From assembly GCF_900205965.1 (NCBI RefSeq), contig NZ_OAOF01000023.1, forward strand, positions 1 to 64,000: DNA of 64,000 bases, written 5' to 3'. Source of the DNA: Lacrimispora amygdalina. Its GTDB lineage: Bacteria > Bacillota > Clostridia > Lachnospirales > Lachnospiraceae. Positions 51,674 to 60,089 of the stretch are shown piece after piece (the first letter of the stretch is position 1; every line of letters starts with the position of its first letter). The position numbers and the translations under genes are program-made. Below the pieces are notes generated by a model. That model ran no database searches. It was not told where the DNA came from and was given only the letters and a program-made list of their open reading frames with translations.

Positions 51674-52996
51674 CTACGCTTTCTTTCTGCTTGCAATGAC
51701 TGCTTTACGCATCTCTTTAAATGCCTGGGTTAACGGCAGTTTTGCCGGACAGGCATACGCACAGCAGCCGCATTCGCAGCATTCCATACCATCTAATTTT
51801 ACAAATGTATCTATGTCAGATCTGACAGCCGCCTGCATCATCATCTGGGGAATAACGCGGCTGGGGCATACATTTACACATCTGCCGCACCGGATACAGG
51901 CTGTTGGCGCATTCATTGCAACCTCATCCTTTGACATACAGGTAAGTGCAGAGGAAGTTTTGGTAACAGGGATATTCATGTTGAACAGTGCCTGGCCCAT
52001 CATGGGTCCTCCGGAAATCACTTTCTCCGGTTCTGTCTTAAATCCGCCGGAAGCCTCTAAAAGTTCGGAATAATTAGTTCCTGTCCTTACATTATAATTC
52101 TGTGGATTTGCAATGGCATCTCCGGTAACTGTGATAATTCTTCTGATTAACGGGGTTGACTTTGCAACTGCATTATAGATAGAAATAACCGTATCCACGT
52201 TATCTACGATACAGCCAGCATCAGCAGGAAGCATGGATGAGTTAATCTTTCTTCCTGTAACCGCATAGATCAGGGAACGCTCTCCTCCCTGGGGATATTT
52301 TGTCTTTAATGGACAAACCGTAATTCTCGGTTCATCTTTTACAAGTTCCGTTATCAGTCTGATTGCTTCCGGTTTATTGTTTTCAATGCCGATTACGCCC
52401 TTTGCATTATCAAACAGCTGAAGAATAATATTCAGACCTTTCACAATGCTTTCCGGCTCTTCTAACATCATCCGGTAATCAGAAGTCAGATAAGGTTCAC
52501 ATTCCGCTGCATTTACAATGATGGTATCAATTTTTGTTTCATCCTTTGGTGTCAGCTTTACGTGTGTAGGGAATCCAGCACCGCCAAGACCAACAATTCC
52601 AGCTTCTTTTACAATATCGCGGATCTCTTCTTTTGACAGTGATTTGGGATCCCGTTCTTTTCCAAATCCTTCCATCTCCTGATATTTTCCGTCGTTTTCA
52701 ACGATAATGGACATCACCATGGAGCCATTGGCAACCATTCTCGGTTCAATGGTTTTTACTGTTCCTGATACGGAACTAATGACACAGGCTGAAATAAAAC
52801 CGCCTGCCTCTCCGATCTTCTGACCAACTAATACCTGATCACCTGCTGCCACCAGAGGCTTTGCAGGAGCACCGATATGCTGGGACAGCGGGAACACCAT
52901 CTCGCCTTTTGGCTGCAGTACCTGCACAGGTTTATTCTCCGACAATTCCTTTCCCTCGTAAGGGTGAATGCCGCCTTTAAATGTAGCCAAACCCAT
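51674..52996 (-). CDS. rnfC: Rnf complex subunit C
   Basis: Peripheral NADH-binding subunit, 440 residues. It begins with GGIHPYEGKELSENKPV, continues with the flavin/NAD part (GIVGLGGAGFPTHVKL; ECEPYLTSDYRMMLE) and ends with two 4Fe-4S motifs (CIRCGRCVNVCPS and CECGCCAYACPAKLP). It opens the operon, after a 70-nt leader with a hairpin. Confidence 0.97.
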   Translation of the reverse strand: MGLATFKGGIHPYEGKELSENKPVQVLQPKGEMVFPLSQHIGAPAKPLVAAGDQVLVGQKIGEAGGFISACVISSVSGTVKTIEPRMVANGSMVMSIIVENDGKYQEMEGFGKERDPKSLSKEEIRDIVKEAGIVGLGGAGFPTHVKLTPKDETKIDTIIVNAAECEPYLTSDYRMMLEEPESIVKGLNIILQLFDNAKGVIGIENNKPEAIRLITELVKDEPRITVCPLKTKYPQGGERSLIYAVTGRKINSSMLPADAGCIVDNVDTVISIYNAVAKSTPLIRRIITVTGDAIANPQNYNVRTGTNYSELLEASGGFKTEPEKVISGGPMMGQALFNMNIPVTKTSSALTCMSKDEVAMNAPTACIRCGRCVNVCPSRVIPQMMMQAAVRSDIDTFVKLDGMECCECGCCAYACPAKLPLTQAFKEMRKAVIASRKKA

Positions 52997-53035
52997 TAGA
53001 CTAACCCTCTTTCTCTACAATTCTTTATCTCTCCC

Positions 53036-53057
53036 GACAAAATCAACTTATTTTGTC
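53036..53057. promoter_or_regulatory. Palindrome in the rnf operon leader
   Basis: Perfect inverted repeat GACAAAAT-CAACTT-ATTTTGTC just downstream of the expected transcript start. It could be a repressor operator or a 5' stabilising stem. It does not match the Rex consensus exactly. Confidence 0.5.
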
Positions 53058-53066
53058 ACCGGAAAC

Positions 53067-53095
53067 AGTATAGCACACTCTGCAGAGTGAAACAA
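53067..53095 (-). promoter_or_regulatory. Promoter of the rnf operon
   Basis: On the minus strand: TTGTTT, a 17-nt spacer, then TATACT, about 70 nt upstream of rnfC. Confidence 0.65.
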
Positions 53096-53168
53096 TGCGA
53101 AATTACATATTGTATACTGTGTTCCTAATGTAAATCTTTCCATATGTGAGAGGAATGACCGGATGAAA

Positions 53169-53195
53169 GTTTGAAATTATTGTTAAATTTCAAAC
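53169..53195. repeat. AT-rich inverted repeat
   Basis: GTTTGAAAT / ATTTCAAAC, perfect 9-bp arms with a 9-nt loop, in the gene-free region. Role unknown. Confidence 0.4.
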
Positions 53196-53419
53196 AATTA
53201 TATTTTGAAACAGTGCGCTTTGTTTTTACAAAAAAACAATCATTTCCTTTTGCATCCATTTAAAAACAAAATAATCATATTTTAGGTCTATTGTTTTTAT
53301 TTTTATACAGTTTGCATTGTGAAATTTTTGTTTAATTTTATTCTTTGTTAGAAAATTAACTTTCTTATTCATAAATAATTTTCATTAATAAACCCATTTA
53401 TTTATTAAAAAAAATAATA

Positions 53420-53490
53420 ATAAAACAGGAGCATCCTGCATGCCAGTAATGGGAATTTCTCCCCGTTACAAGCTTTGCCCAATGCTCCCA
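53420..53490 (-). terminator. Structured terminator of the ABC exporter genes
   Basis: On the minus strand: an outer stem GGAGCAT / ATGCTCC encloses an inner stem (GTAACGGGGA / TTCCCATTAC, GAAA loop), followed by TGTTTTATTATTATTTTTTTT. It is larger than a usual terminator, so a small-RNA-like element is possible. Confidence 0.55.
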
Positions 53491-53517
53491 GACTGATACC
53501 AGCGGGTAAATAATGGA

Positions 53518-55389
53518 TCAATCCAACTCCGCTGCTCCGGTATGAAGCTGATAATATCGTCCTTTTTGTTTTACCAGATCCTCGTGATCTCCCCGTTCAA
53601 TAATTTCCCCGTTTTCCAGCACCATAATGGCATCGGCGTTTCTTACCGTAGACAGGCGGTGAGCAATTACAAAAGTGGTCCGGTTGGTCATGAGACGATC
53701 CATTCCCCGCTCTATATGCTTCTCCGTTCTTGTATCCACGGAGCTTGTCGCTTCGTCAAGAATTAAAATGGGTGCTTTGGAAATAGCCGCTCTGGCTATG
53801 TTAATAAGCTGTCTCTGGCCCTGGCTTAGGTTTGCCCCATCTCCTTCCAGAACTGTCTGAAACCCGTCGTGCAGTCTCATGATAAATGAGTAGGCAGAAG
53901 CAGTTTTAGCCGCCTCAATCACTTCCTCATCCGTGGCATCCAGTCTGCCGTAGCGAATATTTTCCATTACAGTTCCTGTAAACAAATGGGTGTCCTGGAG
54001 CACCATGGCGATGTTTTTCCGGAGATTTTCCCTTTTGATATCGTGTATGTTTACACCGTCAATGATTATTTCCCCACCCTGTATATCATAAAAGCGGTTG
54101 AGCAAATTGGTGATAGTTGTTTTACCGGCTCCGGTTGAGCCTACAAAAGCAATCTTCTGTCCTGGCTTTGCATAGAGACTGATATCGTTTAAAATCACCT
54201 TTTCCGGATTATAACCAAATGTCACGTTCTTTAATTCCACAAACCCATTCATAGGCTCCAATTCTATTGCATCTTCCCCGTCTGCAGGCTCGGGAACCTC
54301 ATCCATAATTGCAAATACCCGCTCTGCTCCGGCAAGCGCGGAGAAAACGTTGCTGATCTGCATGGAGATCTCATTGATCGGCCGGCTGAATTGTCTGGAA
54401 AAGTTTAAAAATACAGTGAGTCCGCCTACGTCAAATCCTTTTAATACACACAAAAGAGCGCCGATACAGGCAGTTAATATATAATTCAACTGACTTAAGT
54501 TAAACATAACAGGCATCATGACACCGCCAAAAAACTGGGCATGTATCATGTTATTTTTTAAATCCTCGTTGAGAATACCAAATTCCTCTTCTGCATCCTG
54601 TTCATGACAGAATACTTTTACTACCTTCTGCCCGCTGATGGTTTCTTCAATATATCCGTTGACAGCTCCCAGAGAACTCTGCTGGGCAGAAAAGTATTTC
54701 TGGCTTCTTGAAGCAATCATTCCGGCCGCCTTCATCATAACCGGTATCAGCGCCAACGTCACCAAAGTCAGCCAGATATTGGTATAGATCATAAGTGCAA
54801 GTGTTCCAACAATGCTCAGTGCTCCTGAAAAAAGCTGGATCAGGGTATTGCTCAGCATCTGACCGATGGTATCTACGTCATTGCTGAAGCGGCTCATTAA
54901 ATCTCCGGTATTGTTGGTGTCATAAAAACGAATCGGGAGAGTCTGCATCTTTTTAAACAGTTCATCTCTTATCTTCTGAAGCGCATTCTGAGCCACTGTA
55001 ACCATAATCCTGGACTGGATATAATTAGCCAGTACTCCCACCACAAAAACTCCTGCCATAGCGGCTAGCCCTTTTGCAAGACCTGCCACATCTCCCCTGC
55101 TCCCGTCTAACGGAGCAATAAACTGGTTGATAATGGGGCGAAGCATATAAGCACCACCTAAATTAGACAGCGTGCCTATGATTACACAGACAAGTGCAAT
55201 TGCCATTTGTGATCTGTATTCCTTTAAATAAGCCAGTAAACGTCTGGCGGTAAGGCTGGCATTCTTTGGAGTGCCTTTTTTCATGGCTCTTCCATGCCTC
55301 CCTCCGCCCATTCCACCACCGCTTTTAAGCGTCTTTGCAGACCGGCCGTATCGCCGCTTCAGGCTTTCTATCTTCTTTTGTTCTTCCAT
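53518..55389 (-). CDS. ABC exporter, ATPase-permease subunit 2
   Basis: A 623-residue fused half-transporter. A Gly/Arg-rich N-terminal extension (residues 1-45, GGGMGGGRHGRAMKKG) precedes six membrane helices (about 55-340) and an ATPase domain (about 385-620): Walker A STGAGKTT, signature LSQGQRQ, Walker B ILILDEATSSVD, switch His IAHRLST. It overlaps the upstream half-transporter by 1 nt (TGATG), so the two form a heterodimer. The companion MarR gene suggests a drug or toxic-compound exporter. Confidence 0.94.
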   Translation of the reverse strand: MEEQKKIESLKRRYGRSAKTLKSGGGMGGGRHGRAMKKGTPKNASLTARRLLAYLKEYRSQMAIALVCVIIGTLSNLGGAYMLRPIINQFIAPLDGSRGDVAGLAKGLAAMAGVFVVGVLANYIQSRIMVTVAQNALQKIRDELFKKMQTLPIRFYDTNNTGDLMSRFSNDVDTIGQMLSNTLIQLFSGALSIVGTLALMIYTNIWLTLVTLALIPVMMKAAGMIASRSQKYFSAQQSSLGAVNGYIEETISGQKVVKVFCHEQDAEEEFGILNEDLKNNMIHAQFFGGVMMPVMFNLSQLNYILTACIGALLCVLKGFDVGGLTVFLNFSRQFSRPINEISMQISNVFSALAGAERVFAIMDEVPEPADGEDAIELEPMNGFVELKNVTFGYNPEKVILNDISLYAKPGQKIAFVGSTGAGKTTITNLLNRFYDIQGGEIIIDGVNIHDIKRENLRKNIAMVLQDTHLFTGTVMENIRYGRLDATDEEVIEAAKTASAYSFIMRLHDGFQTVLEGDGANLSQGQRQLINIARAAISKAPILILDEATSSVDTRTEKHIERGMDRLMTNRTTFVIAHRLSTVRNADAIMVLENGEIIERGDHEDLVKQKGRYYQLHTGAAELD

Positions 55390-57128
55390 CAGGCACCGGC
55401 CTCCTTTTTCCGTTCTTTCTGTGAATAATAAATCTCCTGATAGGCTTCGCAGGTTTCCATCAGTTCCTCATGGGTTCCCATACCTGCAATTTTTCCTTCA
55501 TCCAGAACAATTATTTTATCCGCATATTCCACAGAACCGATTCTCTGGGCAATGATAAACTTTGTTGTATCTTTCAGTGTCGTTGCAAAGCTCTGTCTGA
55601 TCTTTGCTTCCGTCGCTGTATCAACTGCAGAAGTACTGTCATCAAGAATCAGTATTTTAGGTTTTTTTAACAGAGTCCTTGCGATACACAGCCTTTGCTT
55701 CTGACCACCGGAAACGTTAGATCCTCCCTGTCCCAGATCCGTATCATACCCATCTTTAAAGCTGGATACGAATCCATGCGCCTGGGCGCTTTGGGACATG
55801 AGAATTATTTCATCCATATCCGCGTTTTCATTTCCCCACCTGAGATTCTCCTCAATCGTTCCGGAAAAGAGAACATTTTTCTGAAGCACCATTCCCACGC
55901 TTTCTCTTAAATTTTTCAGCAAATAGTCTTTTACATTGATTCCGTCTACCAGCACTTCTCCCGCATCTGCATCGTAAAGCCGGGGAATCAGCTGTACCAG
56001 TGAGGTCTTACCGCTTCCGGTTGCACCAATAATACCGATGGTCTCTCCCGGATTTGCAGTGAAGGTTATGTGATCCAGAACCAGTTCCTCTGTCTCCTTT
56101 TCATAACCGAAACACACATTGCGAAACTCCACTTTTCCAGCAGTAACCTGTGCAGATTTTTCTGCTGCATGCTCATCGTTTAAGTCAATTTCCGTGTCTA
56201 AAACCTCTCTCACCCTCTTCAAAGAAGCCATGGCACGGGAGGCCTGTAAAAATACCATGGATAGCATCATTAAGGACATAAGAATCTGAACAATATAGAT
56301 GGTAAATGCAGTCAGATCACCTACAGGCATCTTACCTGCAATAATCAGATTCCCACCATACCACACCACGGCAATAGTAGTAATATTCATCATCAGCATC
56401 ATCAACGGCATGGAAGTGATCACTATCTTCAGCGCATTTAAGCTGCCTTCTTTCAGATCCCGGTTGGTCTCCTTAAACTTTTCCTCCTCATGCTTTTCCC
56501 TGACAAAGGATTTAATTACTCTGACATTGGTGAGTGCTTCCTGTACGCCGGAATTTAACCGGTCGATCTTCTTTTGCATGATCTCAAACCGTGGAAATGC
56601 GATTACAAGGATAATCCCGATCATAATAATCAGTACCGGAATAACCACAAGAAGAATGCTGACCAGTTGCCGGTTCATTATAAATGCCATGATGAGTCCT
56701 CCTATCAGTAAACCCGGAGCCCGAAACATCATACGGAGCGTCAGCATGACTACGTTTTGAATCTGCTGAATATCGTTGGTCAGTCTTGTTACAAGAGATC
56801 CTGTGCTGAAATCATCAATATTCTTAAAGGAAAATTCCTGTACCTTATGAAAAATATCCTTTCTTAAATCCGTGCTGAAGCTGATGGAGGCCTTAGCTGA
56901 ATAATAAGCGGCTCCGATTCCTCCAACTACCATAATGACAGCAATTAATACCATGATCATACCCATTTTAATAATGTAGGGATCATTCTTTTCCAACACT
57001 CCGTTATTGATAATCAGCGAAGTCAGTCTCGGCAGCAGTATTTCTCCAAAAACTTCCGTAAGCATCAGAATGGGAGCCAGAATAAAGGCACCCAGATAGG
57101 GCCTTATATATTTCCAGTATCGTTTCAA
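55389..57128 (-). CDS. ABC exporter, ATPase-permease subunit 1
   Basis: A 579-residue half-transporter with six helices in residues 10-310 and an ATPase from about 340: Walker A GATGSGKTS, signature VSGGQKQRLCIA, Walker B ILILDDSTSAVD, and IAQRIGS in place of the usual His-containing switch. The acid after Walker B is Asp rather than Glu and the switch His is Gln. This makes it the degenerate-site partner, typical of heterodimeric exporters; the other subunit keeps Glu and His. Confidence 0.94.
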   Translation of the reverse strand: MKRYWKYIRPYLGAFILAPILMLTEVFGEILLPRLTSLIINNGVLEKNDPYIIKMGMIMVLIAVIMVVGGIGAAYYSAKASISFSTDLRKDIFHKVQEFSFKNIDDFSTGSLVTRLTNDIQQIQNVVMLTLRMMFRAPGLLIGGLIMAFIMNRQLVSILLVVIPVLIIMIGIILVIAFPRFEIMQKKIDRLNSGVQEALTNVRVIKSFVREKHEEEKFKETNRDLKEGSLNALKIVITSMPLMMLMMNITTIAVVWYGGNLIIAGKMPVGDLTAFTIYIVQILMSLMMLSMVFLQASRAMASLKRVREVLDTEIDLNDEHAAEKSAQVTAGKVEFRNVCFGYEKETEELVLDHITFTANPGETIGIIGATGSGKTSLVQLIPRLYDADAGEVLVDGINVKDYLLKNLRESVGMVLQKNVLFSGTIEENLRWGNENADMDEIILMSQSAQAHGFVSSFKDGYDTDLGQGGSNVSGGQKQRLCIARTLLKKPKILILDDSTSAVDTATEAKIRQSFATTLKDTTKFIIAQRIGSVEYADKIIVLDEGKIAGMGTHEELMETCEAYQEIYYSQKERKKEAGA

Positions 57129-57132
57129 GTTA

Positions 57133-57636
57133 TTATTCCTCTCTTTCTTCCATATCCTTTTCTACAGGTATCTGTGATAGATTATTATAAATACGGTCCA
57201 GTACCTGGCCCATGTAATTGAGATCCTCATCGGAAAACCCCTGGAACATTTTGATTTCTACATTGCGGAAATATTCCCTGCTTTTGCCTACCATATCCTT
57301 CCCTTTCTGGGTCAGGCAAAGCTGATTTACCCGGTTATCCTCTTTGTCGACGATCCGTGTAATATAACCTGCTTTCTCCAGCTTCTTTACTGATACTGCT
57401 ATGGTAGCAGTGGAAACAAAAAGAAGTTTTGCTATCTCCTTTTGTGATACATTGGAATGTTCCGAAAGCATCATCAGAATCTGATGCTGGCTGCGGTATA
57501 CACCGGTCTGCTTTCCCTGCTCATCTAAAATGCACCGGTGCATCTTCATGATTTTCATATATTTTATCATGACATTATGCATCGGTGAGCTCATACCCAT
57601 TGACTCATCCGATCCAGATCGGTACATCGATCTCAT
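57133..57636 (-). CDS. MarR family transcriptional regulator
   Basis: A 167-residue winged helix regulator. The DNA-binding part reads HQILMMLSEHSNVSQKEIAK, then LFVSTATIAVSVKKLEKAGY and ITRIVDKEDNRVNQLCLTQKG (the wing). It starts 7 nt after AGGAGG, is followed 4 nt later by the ABC exporter genes, and has a perfect palindromic site next to its transcript start. It most likely represses the exporter operon and is relieved by a small-molecule ligand. Confidence 0.93.
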   Translation of the reverse strand: MRSMYRSGSDESMGMSSPMHNVMIKYMKIMKMHRCILDEQGKQTGVYRSQHQILMMLSEHSNVSQKEIAKLLFVSTATIAVSVKKLEKAGYITRIVDKEDNRVNQLCLTQKGKDMVGKSREYFRNVEIKMFQGFSDEDLNYMGQVLDRIYNNLSQIPVEKDMEEREE

Positions 57637-57664
57637 TTCATGCCTCCTTTTGTTAGCCTGCTAA

Positions 57665-57678
57665 TAATTAGCTAATTA
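57665..57678. promoter_or_regulatory. Probable MarR operator
   Basis: TAATTAGCTAATTA, a perfect 14-bp palindrome, starting about where transcription should begin, between the -10 and the ribosome site of the MarR gene. Position and AT-rich symmetry fit MarR autoregulation. Confidence 0.65.
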
Positions 57679-57688
57679 ACTATATGGA

Positions 57689-57717
57689 ATTATAACACCG
57701 CCTGCTCCTTCTGGCAA
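57689..57717 (-). promoter_or_regulatory. Promoter of the MarR-ABC exporter operon
   Basis: On the minus strand: TTGCCA, a 17-nt spacer, then consensus TATAAT, with the palindromic operator directly downstream. Confidence 0.75.
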
Positions 57718-57770
57718 TCCTATAATTCATGGAATTCAGGCGGTTTTTATTACATTTTTCGTTGAAACAG

Positions 57771-58358
57771 CTAAAAAAGTTTTAACTGCTGCTGTTCATA
57801 TTCCTGGTGTCGTTTTAAGGGGATCTGCCTCTCAGCCAGCATATGCCGGAATGCTTCTTCATCCGATAACCAGTCCTTGATCTCGCTCTTTTCCAGTATC
57901 AGCGGCATCCTGTCATGAACAGGTGCAACAAACGGATTGGCTTTCGTTGTCAGAATCACAAACCGGTCTTCCTCTCCATGATTGTAGAAGCCGGCCAGAA
58001 ACATGGTGGGAAAACCTTCCCGGTAAAATGCCGCTTTCTCCCTGTTTTTGCTCCATTCATAAAATCCGCTGCAGGGAATGACTGCCCTGCGGCGGAGGAT
58101 GCTCTCACGAAACATGTTCTTTTCCAGCACGGTTTCCGATCTGGCGTTGAAAATCACGCCTTTCCTTTGAAAGCCCGGAAGTCCCCATCGCTGCATGGCA
58201 GGAATAACCTGACGGTCTCTCTCAACAAGAACCATGGCCTGACTGGAAGGATAGACGTCCCCCGTAAGACTCTCTCTTTTTATTTTACTGTCTATTTCCC
58301 TTACCAGCTTTTCAATCTCCCTTGCTGTCTCATCGTCCACATAATACCTTCCGCACAC
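57771..58358 (-). CDS. SOS response-associated peptidase, SRAP/HMCES (YedK) family
   Basis: A 195-residue protein that crosslinks to abasic sites in single-stranded DNA. The catalytic residues are in place: Cys2 (MCGRYY), Asn71 (FNARSET), Glu101 (SGFYEWSK), His148 (PVHDRMPLIL). The C-terminus ends EYEQQQLKLF; QLKLF is a good match to the beta-clamp binding motif QL-x-LF. It is the last gene of a dinB operon with a LexA-like box upstream, which fits an SOS role in lesion protection at the replication fork. Confidence 0.93.
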   Translation of the reverse strand: MCGRYYVDDETAREIEKLVREIDSKIKRESLTGDVYPSSQAMVLVERDRQVIPAMQRWGLPGFQRKGVIFNARSETVLEKNMFRESILRRRAVIPCSGFYEWSKNREKAAFYREGFPTMFLAGFYNHGEEDRFVILTTKANPFVAPVHDRMPLILEKSEIKDWLSDEEAFRHMLAERQIPLKRHQEYEQQQLKLF

Positions 58359-58373
58359 GCTGTTCTCCCTTTC

Positions 58374-58697
58374 TTATTCTTTATTTGGTAATATCATAAC
58401 CCATTTACAGGCTTCCATGTAAAATACCAGCTTAAATTCATGGCGGATTCCACCAATTACTGCTTCACACGCATATTCCTTTGACGGGATTCCGGAATAA
58501 TTTTTATTCTCACTGTGCCGTACCGTAATATCCCTTACAGTCTGGATCTGCCCGTCATCCCCTTCAAACTTAAAGCTTAATGGTCTTAAGCTGCAGCTGG
58601 CTGTAAACCATGCCTTACAGGCTATATGATACATTTTACCTTTTAATTCTCCGCTGTCAACCGCCTCTGCGTTCATTCCGATTCCAAACGTGGACAT
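58374..58697 (-). CDS. Small protein of unknown function in the SOS operon
   Basis: A 107-residue protein of alternating beta and helical segments (MSTFGIGMNAEAVDSGELKG, PLSFKFEGDDGQIQTVRDIT, then EYACEAVIGGIRHEFKLVFY). The start is the ATG 9 nt after AGGAA; an in-frame GTG three codons upstream is too close to that site. It lies between dinB (18 nt) and the SRAP gene (15 nt), so it should be induced with them. It is not the YolD-type partner found beside UvrX/DinB genes in bacilli. No family is recognised. Confidence 0.72.
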   Translation of the reverse strand: MSTFGIGMNAEAVDSGELKGKMYHIACKAWFTASCSLRPLSFKFEGDDGQIQTVRDITVRHSENKNYSGIPSKEYACEAVIGGIRHEFKLVFYMEACKWVMILPNKE

Positions 58698-58715
58698 CCT
58701 TTTCACTTCCTGTTT

Positions 58716-59996
58716 TTATAAAATAGTTTGTTTGCTGTAATCCACAGTCCTTTTTTCCCTGCTGATTCCTCCGCCCATATGATCCAGGCACCGGGCGGCT
58801 CCACTGTCGGGAGTTTTCAGAAAGGAAGCCCTTATAATCGAATCATTGCCAAACCGCTTTCTGATCTGATCCACGGTCCGGTCAAACCGCTCCAGTTTCT
58901 CATAGTCTGCAGTATCAAACAGCCCCAGCTGCCTTTCCTTTCCCTCCGTTATATGACTGGTATGGATTCCAAGGTGGCGGACCGGCAGTTCATCCCATGC
59001 TTCATCAAACACCCGGCAGGCTGTCTGAAAAATCTCTTCTGTGATATTGGTAGGAGCAGAAAGAATGGTCTGATGGCTGTAATAGTGAAAATCCCAGTCC
59101 TTAATCCCTACCGATAAGACTCCTGCCCGGACATGATCCGATCTGAGCCTTGCAGCCAGAGTCTCTGCGAGGGACAAAAGCACCAGATGGGCATGCTCTC
59201 TGTCAGTTACATCAAAAGCAATGGTGGTACTGTTGCCGTATCCTTTATTCGGCGGCGGCACAGGCTCTACTGCGGAAAAGTCCAGTCCATGGGCAAATCC
59301 CCATATCACCTCTCCCATCTTGCCAAGATGGCTCTTTATCAGGCCCGGATCCGTTCCTGCCAGATCTCCGATGGTCTTTATCCCCAGCTGGCCCAGCTTA
59401 CGAAACGTAGCCCTTCCTACAAAAAACAGTTCACTAACTGGCAAAGGCCAGAGCTTCTCCCTGATCTCCCAGGTCCACAGCGTATGAACCCGGTCCGGCT
59501 TCTTAAAATCCGATGCCATCTTGGCTAAAACCTTATTATCCGCAACACCGATATTAACGGTAAATCCCAGCTCCTCTCTGATTCTTTTCCCGATTTCCAG
59601 GGCTGCCTCCCCGGGCTCCCCGAAAAGTGCCTCCATTCCGGTCATATCCATATATGCCTCATCAATGGAATACTGTTCGACCGCAGGAGAATAATCCTTC
59701 AGAATGCGGATAAAACTTTGCGACGACCTCTGGTACAAATTATAATTAGGCGGAACCAGCAAAAGCCCGGGGCATTTTTGTAATGCTTCCGTTACAGACT
59801 GTCCTGTGTGGATGCCGTACTTCTTCGCCGGGATGCTCTTTGCCAGGATGATTCCGTGGCGCATGGTTACATCTCCCCCCACTGCGGAGGGCACCTTCCT
59901 TAAATCCAGATTTCCGGAAAGATGCTTCAGCCGGTAGACAGCTTCCCAGCTTAAAAACGCCGAATTTACATCAACATGAAAAATAACCCGTTTCAT
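58716..59996 (-). CDS. dinB: DNA polymerase IV (Y family)
   Basis: A 426-residue translesion polymerase. Catalytic residues: IFHVDVNSAFLSWEAVYRL with Asp9, and YSIDEAYMDMTG with the Asp-Glu pair near residue 105. The little finger region carries SLAETLAARLRSDHVRAGVL, and ERQLGLFD near residue 370 is a beta-clamp binding motif. It opens a three-gene SOS operon behind a LexA-like box. The ribosome site is GAGGTGAGTG. Confidence 0.96.
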   Translation of the reverse strand: MKRVIFHVDVNSAFLSWEAVYRLKHLSGNLDLRKVPSAVGGDVTMRHGIILAKSIPAKKYGIHTGQSVTEALQKCPGLLLVPPNYNLYQRSSQSFIRILKDYSPAVEQYSIDEAYMDMTGMEALFGEPGEAALEIGKRIREELGFTVNIGVADNKVLAKMASDFKKPDRVHTLWTWEIREKLWPLPVSELFFVGRATFRKLGQLGIKTIGDLAGTDPGLIKSHLGKMGEVIWGFAHGLDFSAVEPVPPPNKGYGNSTTIAFDVTDREHAHLVLLSLAETLAARLRSDHVRAGVLSVGIKDWDFHYYSHQTILSAPTNITEEIFQTACRVFDEAWDELPVRHLGIHTSHITEGKERQLGLFDTADYEKLERFDRTVDQIRKRFGNDSIIRASFLKTPDSGAARCLDHMGGGISREKRTVDYSKQTIL

Positions 59997-60022
59997 ACAC
60001 TCACCTCTGAGTATATGATAAC

Positions 60023-60036
60023 CGAATGTATGTTCG
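60023..60036. promoter_or_regulatory. LexA-like box upstream of the dinB operon
   Basis: On the minus strand CGAACATACATTCG; the Gram-positive consensus is CGAAC-4-GTTCG, so one half differs at one base. It is about 27 nt before the dinB start codon and lies in the promoter region (a TATACT stands at 60,010-60,015), where LexA binding would block transcription. Confidence 0.7.
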
Positions 60037-60047
60037 ATTAATAGTGG

Positions 60048-60089
60048 AAATAAAAGGATGTATTTTTATTGGAATACATCCTTTTATTT
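60048..60089. terminator. Terminator of the RelA/SpoT-like gene pair
   Basis: A perfect 17-bp stem (AAATAAAAGGATGTATT and its complement, 8-nt loop) that overlaps the stop codon of the small partner gene. Its A and T tracts allow termination in either direction. Confidence 0.75.

Larger units (their letters stand above)
52997..53517. other. AT-rich intergenic region upstream of rnf
   Basis: 521 nt without a gene. It contains the rnf promoter and leader palindrome, an imperfect hairpin and the terminator of the ABC exporter genes. The middle (about 53,200-53,420) is extremely AT-rich with A- and T-tracts that would be intrinsically curved. Confidence 0.6.

Noticed and set aside
57696..57751. 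Hairpin CCGCCTG / CAGGCGG with a T-run on the plus strand
   Set aside because: No plus-strand gene ends there. On the minus strand it spans the MarR promoter and has no T-run in the right place.
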